Shown here: positions 13,243 through 25,484 of the stretch, in pieces
Layout of the letters: each line of letters opens with the position of its first letter
How positions within the stretch are numbered: the first letter of the stretch is position 1
Assembly (NCBI GenBank): GCA_026874595.1
Contig: CM049308.1
Coordinates: forward strand, 18,286,001-18,350,000
Length of the DNA: 64,000 nucleotides
Source: Sipunculus nudus
Taxonomy: Eukaryota; Annelida; Sipuncula; Golfingiida; Sipunculidae
Direction of reading: 5' to 3'
The notes under the pieces: model-generated
Database searches by the model: none
What the model was told of the DNA's origin: nothing
The model's input: the letters and a program-made list of their open reading frames with translations, nothing else
Translations under genes and position numbers: made by a program

Positions 13243-14211
13243 TATATAAAACTAGAAATGACTAGGACCTTGAAGTTCCTGTATTAGGCCCCGCGATGTC
13301 CATTCCCTTGAACAATCAGCCTTGTGGCGATATTGAATTTTGACGGGGTCTGATGTCGGTAGCGCACATCATCTCATAGGTGTCGCTTAATGTTATCACG
13401 GCAAACACTTGAAGTTCCTGTATTAGGCCCCGCGATGTCCATTCCCTTGAACAATCAGCCTTGTGGCGATATTGAATTTTGACCCACATCATCTCACTTA
13501 ACCCATTGAAATAAAGAGACACAAGCTTATTTGGTCAATTCTGTCAGAGATGATACTTGTGAAGATCGTAGGACAGGAATGATAAAGTAATTAAAACACC
13601 TAAGAAGACTTGTCTACCATATAGTTTATACGACTTGAAAATATGTTCAATTTTAGTGAAAAAAAATCCCATGATTTATGAAAGTAGCCTATAACTTGCA
13701 TGAAAATACACTTAATGGTGCAACACTGATACTAGTATATAAAAATAAATACCACTATATAGTACTTGCTATAACCCATGAATGAAAAAGGAACCTTCCA
13801 AATCTTAGTTAAATTCTAATTAATATTATTATGATAATAATTACCAGAAGAGTAACTGTAAAAACAATGTAAAGCATGGTTTTCCTTTGCTGTATTATTG
13901 TAATTAGTTAAATAATTATTTAGGTGTAGTAGTTGATAAATGCAACGTTTTGTGTTCATTTGAAAGATAAAGCCATAGTGTTGTGTAAATTTCTATGTTA
14001 AATGTTGGTGAAAAAAGTTTAAAATATAAATTAATTAAAAATTAAAATAAGGTAAAATTGATTATAACTGTAAAAAACATAAACAATATATAAAATAACT
14101 AGGCATTGTCCTTTTCAATAGTTTTGATATATAAATGATATTCATATTATTATTAAAGTTATTTTTATTATTTATTATTGATGATAATGATAATAATAAT
14201 AAAAATAATTA

Positions 14212-14277
<66 letters not shown>

Positions 14278-17200
14278 AAGAATAAGAAACTACGATACAA
14301 ACATTTATTGAATATTAAGTGGAGGTATATCTGTTACAGATTATGAGTGTCAAATTAACTTAGGAAAATGAGAAATAAATTATGTCATCAGATAAAGCTT
14401 CCGTGGACATTCTCAACTTAGATCAGCTGATACACAGGTCTAAAGACAAATTCATTCTTATATACAGATTTAATATTTAGAAAAAACAACTCTGAAATGT
14501 GATTTGTGAAGGGAAATGATCCGCTAAAGTGAAGGCTGTAGGCCTACTCCCTTTTCGCCATGTATACACGTTTACTCCCACCAATAGGGAGGTCCAGATC
14601 TGGACAAGGAAGTCTGATATTTCTACTGCTGATTAAGTGAATAAAATTGTCCGTTTATGTCACACGAATGGAACTGCACTTGTGGTAGGAAAGAGTATTA
14701 GAAATATATAGAATGAAGCGTGAAAACCTAAATGATAAAACCTCTGACCTCATGATTAGCCTTGACAGAATGCATGGATGCTGAACACCAGGTGGTATTG
14801 TCAGCTGTAAATTTAAATTTTCAAGGGAAGGCCTCCTAGAGTTAAAATGCCTATTTAATTGTAGGGACACTAGAATGACATGTTTATGGTGTTTGGTATG
14901 CTAAATGATACTAACCAGTGAGAAAAATGAAGCGTAATTTGGACTGGTATTGTAGTGTAAATAGCTTGTCCAGTGCCTGCCGCAGCCCATGTTTTGCCTT
15001 ACAGAGCACCATGTGGTCAGTGACCTAGCTTCTGAGACGTCACGATCGGATGTGTGTTTATGGCATTGAATATTAGTAAACGCAGTCCACGTGTGTCTGC
15101 TTACCATAACAAGGCCGCATGACCGTACTTCCGATTAAGAGGGGGGAACACGCGGTGTTTCAGCCAGCGGGAACATGTATTATATTTTTTTTGCCAAGTC
15201 AGATTAACAGTCTCCTGATTGACACTCACGTGACTCAGCGCTGCACACGACCCCAAACACTGTGTTTATGTTGATATCTGCGATCGCGCCCGGTCCACTG
15301 TTTCTAACATTCGTTTACAGGAGTAAGCAAACGGTTTCAAGGCCATTTTTTAAGGTACAAATTTATTTTAAAGGGAAGAAGCAATTTTTCGTGTTACCTA
15401 AACATGCTTTATAGTTGATTGGGCCCCTTTAAGTGTACTTGTAAGGCATAGATTCCGCGAGTGACAATTTTCCTCAGACTAGAGCAGCATGTTTTGATCA
15501 GTTTCATTTCTGATCTAACACTTGTATACCTATAGCAATTTGAAAAAATGTAAATTTAGTAATGTCTATCTGAACATAGTTAACATGGTAAACCGTTTTT
15601 GTAAACATGGTAAACCGTAAAATGACTAGGTGAAAGCATACATCTTTATTTTAGACAGTTTTGTTATGTTTCATTACATTTAAATTGCTGAATAAAGTGG
15701 GACTTACTGAAACAGGTGCGTAAGAAGTTGACATGTGATTCGACCACAAGAGGGCAGCAGAGGAAGGCTTCTGTTATGGGCCTTGCAAATCCGTACATTG
15801 CTTCTGGTATGTTGATAAATTTGTCCAACAACTCTGCAAGTCCTTTGGCGTCTGTTCCGTTCCATTCGAATTCCTCTCGGATCACGGACGGAACTGATCG
15901 CAGCATGTCGTAAAGCTTCGTTTTCTGTGATATTATCTGTGGTATTCCATGAAGGAGAGGCTGCAACCTTAACCACGTGATCTCGCGCTCCTTATTTAGA
16001 AACAACCAGATGGAGTTTCTAAACAGTTTTGCGGCATCATCTTTCGTGCGGAAATATTCGATGCTGTAGTCGAATGCAAGTTCGGTTTGTTTTAGCATCG
16101 TCTCAAGACATTCCTTTGACCCCGGGGTTATAATGAACTTCAGGCATATTCTGTCCTTGCAGGTCATTTCTTTGGCGGCATCTTTCAGCAAATCAAGGAT
16201 TCCCTGCTCTGGTTCTGCGGAAACAAAATCCACAACGAACGATATTTCTGAGGCGGGGGGCTCGACAAATAATTGGCTGTCAACATAAATTGGAGCTGGT
16301 ATAAACGTTTCGTGTTTTGGTGAATGGTCTATAAAGCATCTCCATGAGGAATGTACCTCCTCGCCCAAGAAGTAGGCGTTTGAATCGTTGATATATCTAG
16401 AGACTTCGGAAACATTCTGTACTTCATCCATTACCTGCGTCACAATGAGGGATTTCTCCTTTGCCATTCTATTGGCCAGAGCTGTGGACGAATTCGGTAA
16501 AATCCCAAAAATGTGGCTGATATTTTGCTCTTCCATGTCAGGTGGATCGTCTTTGCACCGGATGAGGCAGTTAACATTAGGACTGATGTACTGCAAAGTC
16601 CTCTTGATTTGAAGCAATATAAAATCTGAGCTAGGATCTGTCATTTCCGGTGACTGGCTGATGAAGAGGAACGACGGACCATTCTTCCTGCCAGACATAC
16701 CTTCCGTCTACAAAAAATCGGTAATTTTATTAAATTCTTTTTTCTTTGTGATGCAAGGAATATCTTAAGTGTCGATAAAAAACCGTCCGGTCGCTTTAGC
16801 TCCATTTTTTTCTTTGTAAGGAGATATTTTTGAGAGACTTGGCTTGAATAATCGCTGCGCTGTTTCGAAATACACAATATTTTCAAACTTCTTGATTTTC
16901 AGAAACCTTATTTATCCATTTCAGTTCTACTTTCAGTAGAATCGTGATATTATGTGTTTTACTGTAATTTGCATGTAAAATACGTCAGTATATGTAACGA
17001 AGAAGAAAGACGCGTTTTGATTGATGTTACATGTGTAAAATGTGTATTTTAAAACTTTGGGCCTGAGGCCTTGCTTTCCTGAATAAATTTTGTTCTGTTC
17101 TGGCTGTGCGAAATCCCAACATTACATTTTTAATTTACTTATGACTGTGTACCAAATTCTGATGATGTCTCTTTGTGAAATTTGCGGATGATACAGCCTA

Positions 17201-17661
17201 TACTGATTTTACCGTACATTTAATTAATGTACCACAAAATAAAACAATAAAAAAACCCGATTTCATAAAATTTATTTTCTTTTTTTTATCGATGTGTTCT
17301 TGTAGCTCAAGCCTGTCAAGTTAGCCGAGTAAGTGGCTACATCTGTTATTTTGATGGCGAGCTCAAATGTGTGTGTTGGTTGGTCTTTTATTCAAGTTAT
17401 AAATCATATTATAACAATTTTGTTATTCAGATTTGTGATACACAAGTATTCCACAATTAAAGTAAACGATTAAAATAACAAGAGGGAGAATCCAGTCCAC
17501 ATACCCACTGCCTTATTCGCTCGGCCACACGCTGGTTGTCAGATCGCTCCAGGGCTCCAAGGAAAATGATCCAGGAATCGTATGGTTGTCTGATCATGTG
17601 GTCAAGCAAACACGACACTCGCTGCTGGTTTGATCTTCCTTCTTGCTGCAAGTATATATGA

Positions 17662-17704
<43 letters not shown>

Positions 17705-20700
17705 ACACCTGATACATGTATTTGTATATACATATTGTAACGGAACCTAATATCAACAGATCACGTAGTCGTGTAGAGCATAAATTTGGTTATGGAGATT
17801 AAACAAAATCAGATTCTGTAACACTAGGCAGCGTGAAATGTCTAGGGGAATGAATAAAGAAGTCAGTGTTTTTTTTGTTAACAAATAATTATAATTTATT
17901 CTTAAAACAACCCTAACATTACAATACACTAAATCAAAACAATTTCACAGTATAACAACAGTATAACAGCAAATAAATACAATTACACAGTATAATAAAT
18001 AAAGTGTACAGTACCTTGATACCACCACTGTCACAGCGACAACAAGTCCTTTAAAAAACTTATAATCCAGATGAACAGTTCACATAAATCTTCTCAGAGA
18101 ATAATAGTCCAATTCAATTACAAAATCAATTTGTTGTAAACAAAAAGTGAAATTCTGGTAGTGATCCCAAAGGCAAACTGAAGACTATATAAAATCCGGT
18201 ACAAATTCGAAGAAGATCTATAACTGCTGAAATTATAGGAAAGGTCCACAAACTGACTCACACTCTTCTGTGTTCGCTGGAATATTTCTCTCTACTCCCC
18301 CTCCTCTAAACACAGCCCTTTATTTATAACTTTTCACCTCAAGCCGAGAACTTTCCATTTCCCGAACAATCTAAAGAACAATACACGTGGACATGAACAC
18401 TTGAACATTCCAGACTAGCACAACAGCGATCGCTGTGTTTACACTCCGCGAGATTTCAACCAGTACGGATTAAACCGAGCGATGCAACAACCGGCCAGGC
18501 GAGGTTGCTACAGCAACGAGCCACGCCTGCGTCACCCGAATCAAGTGTCAATAACACATGTAACAGACATCTGCAACAATATACCGTATGTCCATCTCGT
18601 AATAATATACAGACAAATGTGTTGGTGCTCATCACTGTTGTTTTATTTAGTTTGAATGACTTTAGCGGAATGACTTGAGTAAATGACTCTACGATAAATA
18701 TATATTTCTAGGAAGCCAGCAACTTTTCTGTTGTTTTAATAAATAAAACTTTAAAATGCAACTCATAATTTTACTGTTTGAGTATCTCATCCCATGACAT
18801 TTAAAATATATGGGATATTTCATTTATAAAACTTTTCTTTTTTAAAAATTTTAGTTTACTTACATAAATTTGGTAAATGTCACACTTTTCTATTTCAAAC
18901 TCAAGAAAAATCTCATTTGATATAATTCAAATAATTACCTGATTAAGAATATCAGTACTATCCTGTATTTATTTCTTACATAAATCTTTATTAGGATGAT
19001 AGTAATTTTTGGGTCTAAGATAGCAGCTGGAGCACATTTGGCAACGATATATCAGGATTTGAAATTTGGTAGTCACGTATAATTTAAACCTTGTGTTTGT
19101 TACTGTAGTCGATTCATTTAAAGAACTGAGCAAAAATGCAAACAATGCAGATTTCTGACATTGTTCTGATAATGTTGCTGTGATAATATTACCAGGCAGA
19201 GCGTGTATATCTGTATTGTACCTAGAAATACGGCTTTCTGTGTGTAATTCACTAGAGGTTTGACATTGCTGAAAATGGCTTGTCGATTTGGTGATATGTT
19301 CTTGCGAAACAGTGAGAGGGACGTCCGGTTCCAGGGATATAGTGCAGTAATCCGTGAAAATACATGCAGAAGTGTATATGTTACAGGCAAACTGTGTAAT
19401 CAGGTATTACGTGAAATGACTGAAAATTGTAGGCATTACACGAAATGACTGATTCACTCAGGCATTTCATGAATTGACTAAAATTTCCAGGCATTTCATG
19501 TAATACCTGGTTTATGGCTCAATCATTACACGATATGCCTAATCTCCTGTTCGTATGTATGTTACTGTTCAATGACAACATACATTGTTGGGTAAAAATT
19601 AGTTTATTTTCTGCCGTAACAATGATAAATGCACTTAGACTTAGCTTTATTACGGGAGCACTTATAAGAACTACATTTCAAGTACAAATAATATTATGCA
19701 ATGATTTTTTAGTCGATTTAGTCCACACTTAAAATGTATGAACCCACAGAACAACCGTTCTTCATTCTCTATCTTTATTATATAGCTTTATTTACTGGGC
19801 CTACTATATACTCTTACACAAAAGTTTGTCTTGATAAGAAATTATCTATTTTTGTCTCATGACAACCATTCTACAATACATTCCTTTACTATATTTCTCT
19901 TTAAGTCACTTTATTCTATATTTTGTCGCTGAGACAAGGATAAACGCACTTCAATTTAGCTTTATAGCACTGGCACATATACATATTATGTGCATGATCA
20001 TAAGTATATTGTTAGAGTTGTAAGTGTAAACACCTCAAACTCTTATCATAATGAAAAATCGACCTCTTTTAGTCACACAGTAACAATTCACCATATCTAT
20101 CTATTCTGTACCAATTATTACTTATAAACCAACTGGCACCTAACAGAGATACAGCAGATATATTTTTAAGTCTCCCACAGCTGAAACTGTAAGTTCTTCG
20201 AAAGGTTTTCCATATTATGAAACGATCCCTTTCAGTCACATAATGTAGCTTAACTTTCTCAATCCAGATATCCGAAAGCAAAACTGTGGTATAAATTAAA
20301 AAAAAAGATAATATTCATTACGTATTCAAACATGGAAAAAATAAAGGTAGATGAATATGAATGATAATCAAGAAAGGTAAGAATTAAAAAAATAATTAAT
20401 AAACAATGACAGGAATTTGCATCGCTTTCAAACATTTCAAAATACAACTAGAATATGTCCTATAATGTTCACTTCAAATAAATTAAAATGAAATATATTA
20501 CGACATCTGGATTAGTTCTTCTTTATGTAAAAACCATGTCTGGACTTGGATGAAGGGCTCTGGGACGTATTATTTACCTTTACAATTGTTGAATAGTAAA
20601 CATCTTTTGGAAACAAGAATGTTTTAAACTTTGCATACTTTTTATACACGTCTTCTCTAAATAAGTTCATTGCCATCGGCCATTTTAACTGGATCCATGT

Positions 20701-22244
20701 GATTACAGTTCAGTTGTCATCCAAAAGTAAAAAGTGAAGGACACATCTCAAGTCAACTCTAATACCCAAGCCCTAGACAGAAAATCAGTAGAGGGTGTAA
20801 GTAGATCAGTAGTAATTAACTACTCCTGATACTCCCGTGGGGTGTGTTGCTCATAACTGTGCTTGTATGGTGAAAAATTAGCTGACAGAACTTAGCAGAT
20901 CAGTTGATTTACATAACACTCAATGTTGATGACCAGCAGATCAGTGGCGAGTAAGTGAAGTGTTAATAACAAAATATGGGGTGCGAGTTTGCAATTAATA
21001 CCTCTTAAGCCGCAGAATCTTTATTTAATAAATAAATCTCTACTAAAATACAAACATCGTGTAATGCCTAAATTTTTCAATCATTTCACGTAATGCCTGA
21101 TTACAAAGTTTGCCTGTATCATATACCCCACGTTATGCAACAGTGAAGTTTGATGTGCCTAGGCACTACCGATTCGAGATTGCAGAACCACAGATGAGGT
21201 AACGCGATCAGTGTAACGCGCATAGCAAACGTCAATGGTCAGAATACGGTGAGCTAAGACGCCGATCGTGTGCACCCATTTTTAAGAAGAACGAATTGTA
21301 TTCCATGGCTGTGAAAAGATACTTCATTGAATTCGAAAATTTTCAAAATTAAAGTTGCCAGCATTTATTGAAAAGATTCATATTTGTGACTCATTATCAA
21401 TGTCGATTATTTAATAATTGTCTGTATTAGATGGTTTGTAGGGACAAAATTTACTATATGTATACGAACTAGTAAGTTATCCTTGCTATCTCAGGCTGGA
21501 GAATCTACCTGTAGAGTCTGAACTCTACTGGTTCTGATAAAGTTATTAATGACACATGTTGGTCCTGCCAATTGCACGTAGGCAGTGATCTAAGATAACT
21601 GGGGCAGTTTATCTTTGATAGCTGTCTTCTTAAAGTAAAAAGCAGTTGAGACATGCCGAAGAGATCCAAAATAATCAAGTGGTTGTTATCCTATATACAT
21701 CATTATGCCCTGACCGACAATTGATAACTGAATGATATATCATATGTGAAACAGTCTCGTCTGTTTTCCCCAATATTTACTTCTCCTCGCTTGAACTAAA
21801 CCAGTTACATTTTTATGGATAAGCTCATACTATACATTGTTTGCTAATTGTGAAAAATCTGTATAAAGCAAGAATATTATCATGGTAATACTGTTTGCAA
21901 ACCTCCTGATGGTACTAGTTAGAGTTGACCCACTATTTGTCAAGTGTCATTAATTTGAGTGAAGGACATAATATATATATAAATATATAAAGAGTATGTT
22001 ACCTTTACTGCTTCCATTTGATTCTGAGCCAGTACGCCAGCAGCCACAAGTGTATCCAGGAGGTTGGTGTTCATTATATCAATCCTATCAACAAGAAACG
22101 GGCGATGTCGCTGTATCAGACGGCGGTGGCGGTCATCTTCCTCATACGGTTTGCGGGTGCTGGATCTAGGTCTAAATGTTAATCCATTTGTATTGTTAAA
22201 ATGACGTTAAGCCCGAAGATATATATATATATAATATATAAAAG

Positions 22245-22301
<57 letters not shown>

Positions 22302-25300
22302 GACATTCGTAACTATCTTGTGCTATCACCAGTCTGAATCATAACATGACAAAGGAACAACTCTCAAAATAAAAACTAGGGACCCATTGGTCTCGACCTT
22401 CAGCTGTTTTGTTAATAAAGATATTTGTATGAGCTTTTCAAAAAGTGGGTTCTTAGACCTTGAAACTTGACCTTGTGACGGTAAAATTATAACTTACTAT
22501 CCTTGAACTAACAGCAACTTTATTTCCATGCATAATAATCTTTTAGAAAAGTTTTTCCACTTTAGGCAGGTAAGTTACATGTGAAAGTTCGACGGTTTGG
22601 GATGAAAAAATTGCTTTACAATGCATCCACAATCTTTTTAAAGATGTGACGTTAACCTTTGACCTCGGAACTCCGAAATCAAAATGGTTCTTACTCTAGT
22701 GGTGGATGATTAATAAATCAAGTTTGGAGCCAGTCTGTCTATCCATATCAGTCTTTTCGTCATTTAACTAATTTGTGAACCTATGGGCCCTGTGACCTTG
22801 ACCTTCGACCCTGTGACCCCCAAATCGAAAGGATCTTCCCCTATTGGCAGGTGAGAAGTATATGGATGATGGAAGCTTTGTGATGAAAAGTTTGGCTCAA
22901 AATGCATCCACAATCTTTTAAAGAAATGGGTTCTGTGATCATGACCTTTGACCTGGATACCCCAGGTTCTTACTCTAGTACTTGAGTACTTGATTTCCTG
23001 GTGGGTCATACACTAGTCAAGTTTAAAAAATCTATGCTGCGTTGACCGGACGGAAAGATCAGATTCGTGATCGATTACTGTAAGTTACACCAGTCGGTCG
23101 TATTCGATTCAGAACCGATTCTGGAACCGGAAACACTGTTCACGTAAGTAGGCAGAGGTATTTTACCAAGATCGATCTGACGAAAGGCTACTGGCAGATT
23201 CCGATGTCGGAGGAATCTAGAGACAAAAAAAGCATTCGTAACGCCTGACGGACATAACCTGTTCAAGGTAATGCCATCCGGATTAATCACGGCAAGGGCA
23301 GCATTTACCCGCATGATGCGGAAGCTATTCAGCGACAATGATAGTACACGTGGGACGTACATGTAAAAACAATCAGAGAAGTGCTAGCTAGACTAGAGCG
23401 TACCAACCTTGCAGCTAAACCAGAGAAAACATTTGTAGGTTACCGCAGTCTGTAATTTTTGGGGCCAAATTGGTGGCACTGGATACCTAGCTTCAAACCC
23501 GTCGCACCTTAAGAAAACCAGAGAACAGACAGACCAAAAAACCAGGAAAGCCTTGCGAGCCTTTCTAGGCCTTACCGGTTATTACAGGAAGTTCGTGCAT
23601 AACTATGCTGAGATAGCGGTTCCGTTAACGGACCTTACACGGAAAGGACAGGTTAGATTGGAAAGAGGTCCATGAGAATGTGCACAGCACACTTAAAGCT
23701 AAGCTGACTGTTCCTCCGATTCTGAGGCTGCCCGATTTCAGTAAGTTGTTCTGCCTGAAATGCGACGGACCGATGTCGGAATCGAAGGAATCCTTATGCA
23801 GAAACACGATAGAATGATGGATCCGATAGCTTATGCTAGCAGGAAATTACTGGCTAGAGAAAGAAATTACTCTACCATTGGGAGAGAGTGTTTGGCAATT
23901 GTTTCGGCAGTTCAGATATTCGAGGTGTACTTTTCATGCAGACCATTCACGATTCACACAGATCACAAACCTCTCGAGTGTATTAGCAAAGCCAAGTGCG
24001 TGATAAAGAGAGTAATGAGATTGGCCTTAGTGTTACAAGAGTTAAGATTCGAGATACAGGCTGTTTCTGGTAAATTAAACCATTGACCAGACTTTTTAAG
24101 CAGATTACCAGAGAATTGAACTAGGTTATATATTTTGGATCTTTGTTAAGAAAGTGTATATAAAGATATCCATTGATTAATTATCTATATACTTGAGGTT
24201 TTGTATCAAATTTTTAATGACTCTGTTGGGTACTTACAAGACCCGTAGCTCAGGGACCTAATTTCCGGTTTCCAAGGAGATTTTTATTGACCTCCCTGGA
24301 TGTTCACTTAGACGCTTCTTGGGTCAGTTTGTGAATTACTAACGGAGACCCTGAACCCGGACGGACGACGGACAATGCGCCATACCTAAGATTCAGCTTA
24401 GCTAAAAAGCAAAGTACAATATGAAATTTTTGCGCTATCAACAATATCTGAGATTTGTATATTGCATATACATATTGTATAACTATTATAAGATACAAAC
24501 ATCTGTTCCCCTGAGACATGAATAAAAAAATATAAACCATAAAAATGTATGAAAAATAGACACACAAGAATCCTTCACTGATAAACTTATGGTTCACAGT
24601 TTTACGAATACTGCCTAGTAAAACCCACACTAGCCTAAATCCATAAAGGACGAACTTTTATAACCGCCAATCACCGGCCATAGTTCTGCGTGGTGTATGT
24701 GTCCCTGTCTGCTCATAATTTACTCCATAATTCGACATCGACCACAAGCTCATAACTCTGTATAAGAATATTCATAGTATGGACAATAAGCTCATTCTTA
24801 AGCTGACCTAGTGGAAAGTCGAAAGTGATTGAGACTGAATTTCTCGCGCTTACAAAGCCATCAAACTTGCTCTTCATTAGAAGAGATACTGCCACCTGGA
24901 GGCAAATTATATAACTTTTACCGCTCCTCGCGCTGGCATGGAGTAAAGTTTTTCTGTTCACGAATCTCGTTTGTTTTACGCATTTTATTCAAATATAAAT
25001 ACTAAGTCCATCTTATTCCAGTTCATTTTATACTAAACAAAAATGGTTTCGTCTTTATAATTCTTTGGTCAGTGGACACACACACAAACGAACAGTATGT
25101 ATAGGTGACGCTTGCTTGGTGAAACCAAACAGTTTATTTTATGGAAGTGTATAAGCAACCGACATTATCGGCTGGGGAACATCAGGTTCTTTGAAAAATC
25201 CAGACGTTTCACATTCGAGACTTTGGGCAGCCGACAATGCTTTAACTCCATAATATTGCAATCACGAGTTGTCCAGGTATATATACACACACTTTAAATA

Positions 25301-25345
25301 TGGTGTCTGTCATTTATAACTGTTATTACAGACCTTAGTCTATCG

Positions 25346-25385
<40 letters not shown>

Positions 25386-25400
25386 TCTCTCACTCTTTCC

Positions 25401-25484
<84 letters not shown>

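Larger units (their letters stand above)
13484..15707 (-). other. Gene A intron 4 (remaining part)
   Basis: AT-rich, with (TTA)n and a MITE terminus; nothing coding seen. Region 14940-15330 is less AT-rich and holds cacgtg (15089) and cacgtgact, but no exon could be defined. Confidence 0.5.

Noticed and set aside
15664-15707. Last 13 residues of the long open frame after 15708
   Set aside because: They lie past a GT donor that joins in phase to the exon at 13139; they are intronic read-through.
17457-17700. Tyr-Ile repeats in several open frames over (TA)n tracts
   Set aside because: Microsatellite translation, not protein coding.
23075-23362. 95-codon minus-strand frame over the Gypsy fragment
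   Set aside because: Antisense shadow of the reverse transcriptase remnant.
24713-24961. 82-codon minus-strand open frame inside gene A intron 1
   Set aside because: No recognised family, no convincing acceptor and donor pair, and no counterpart in gene B.
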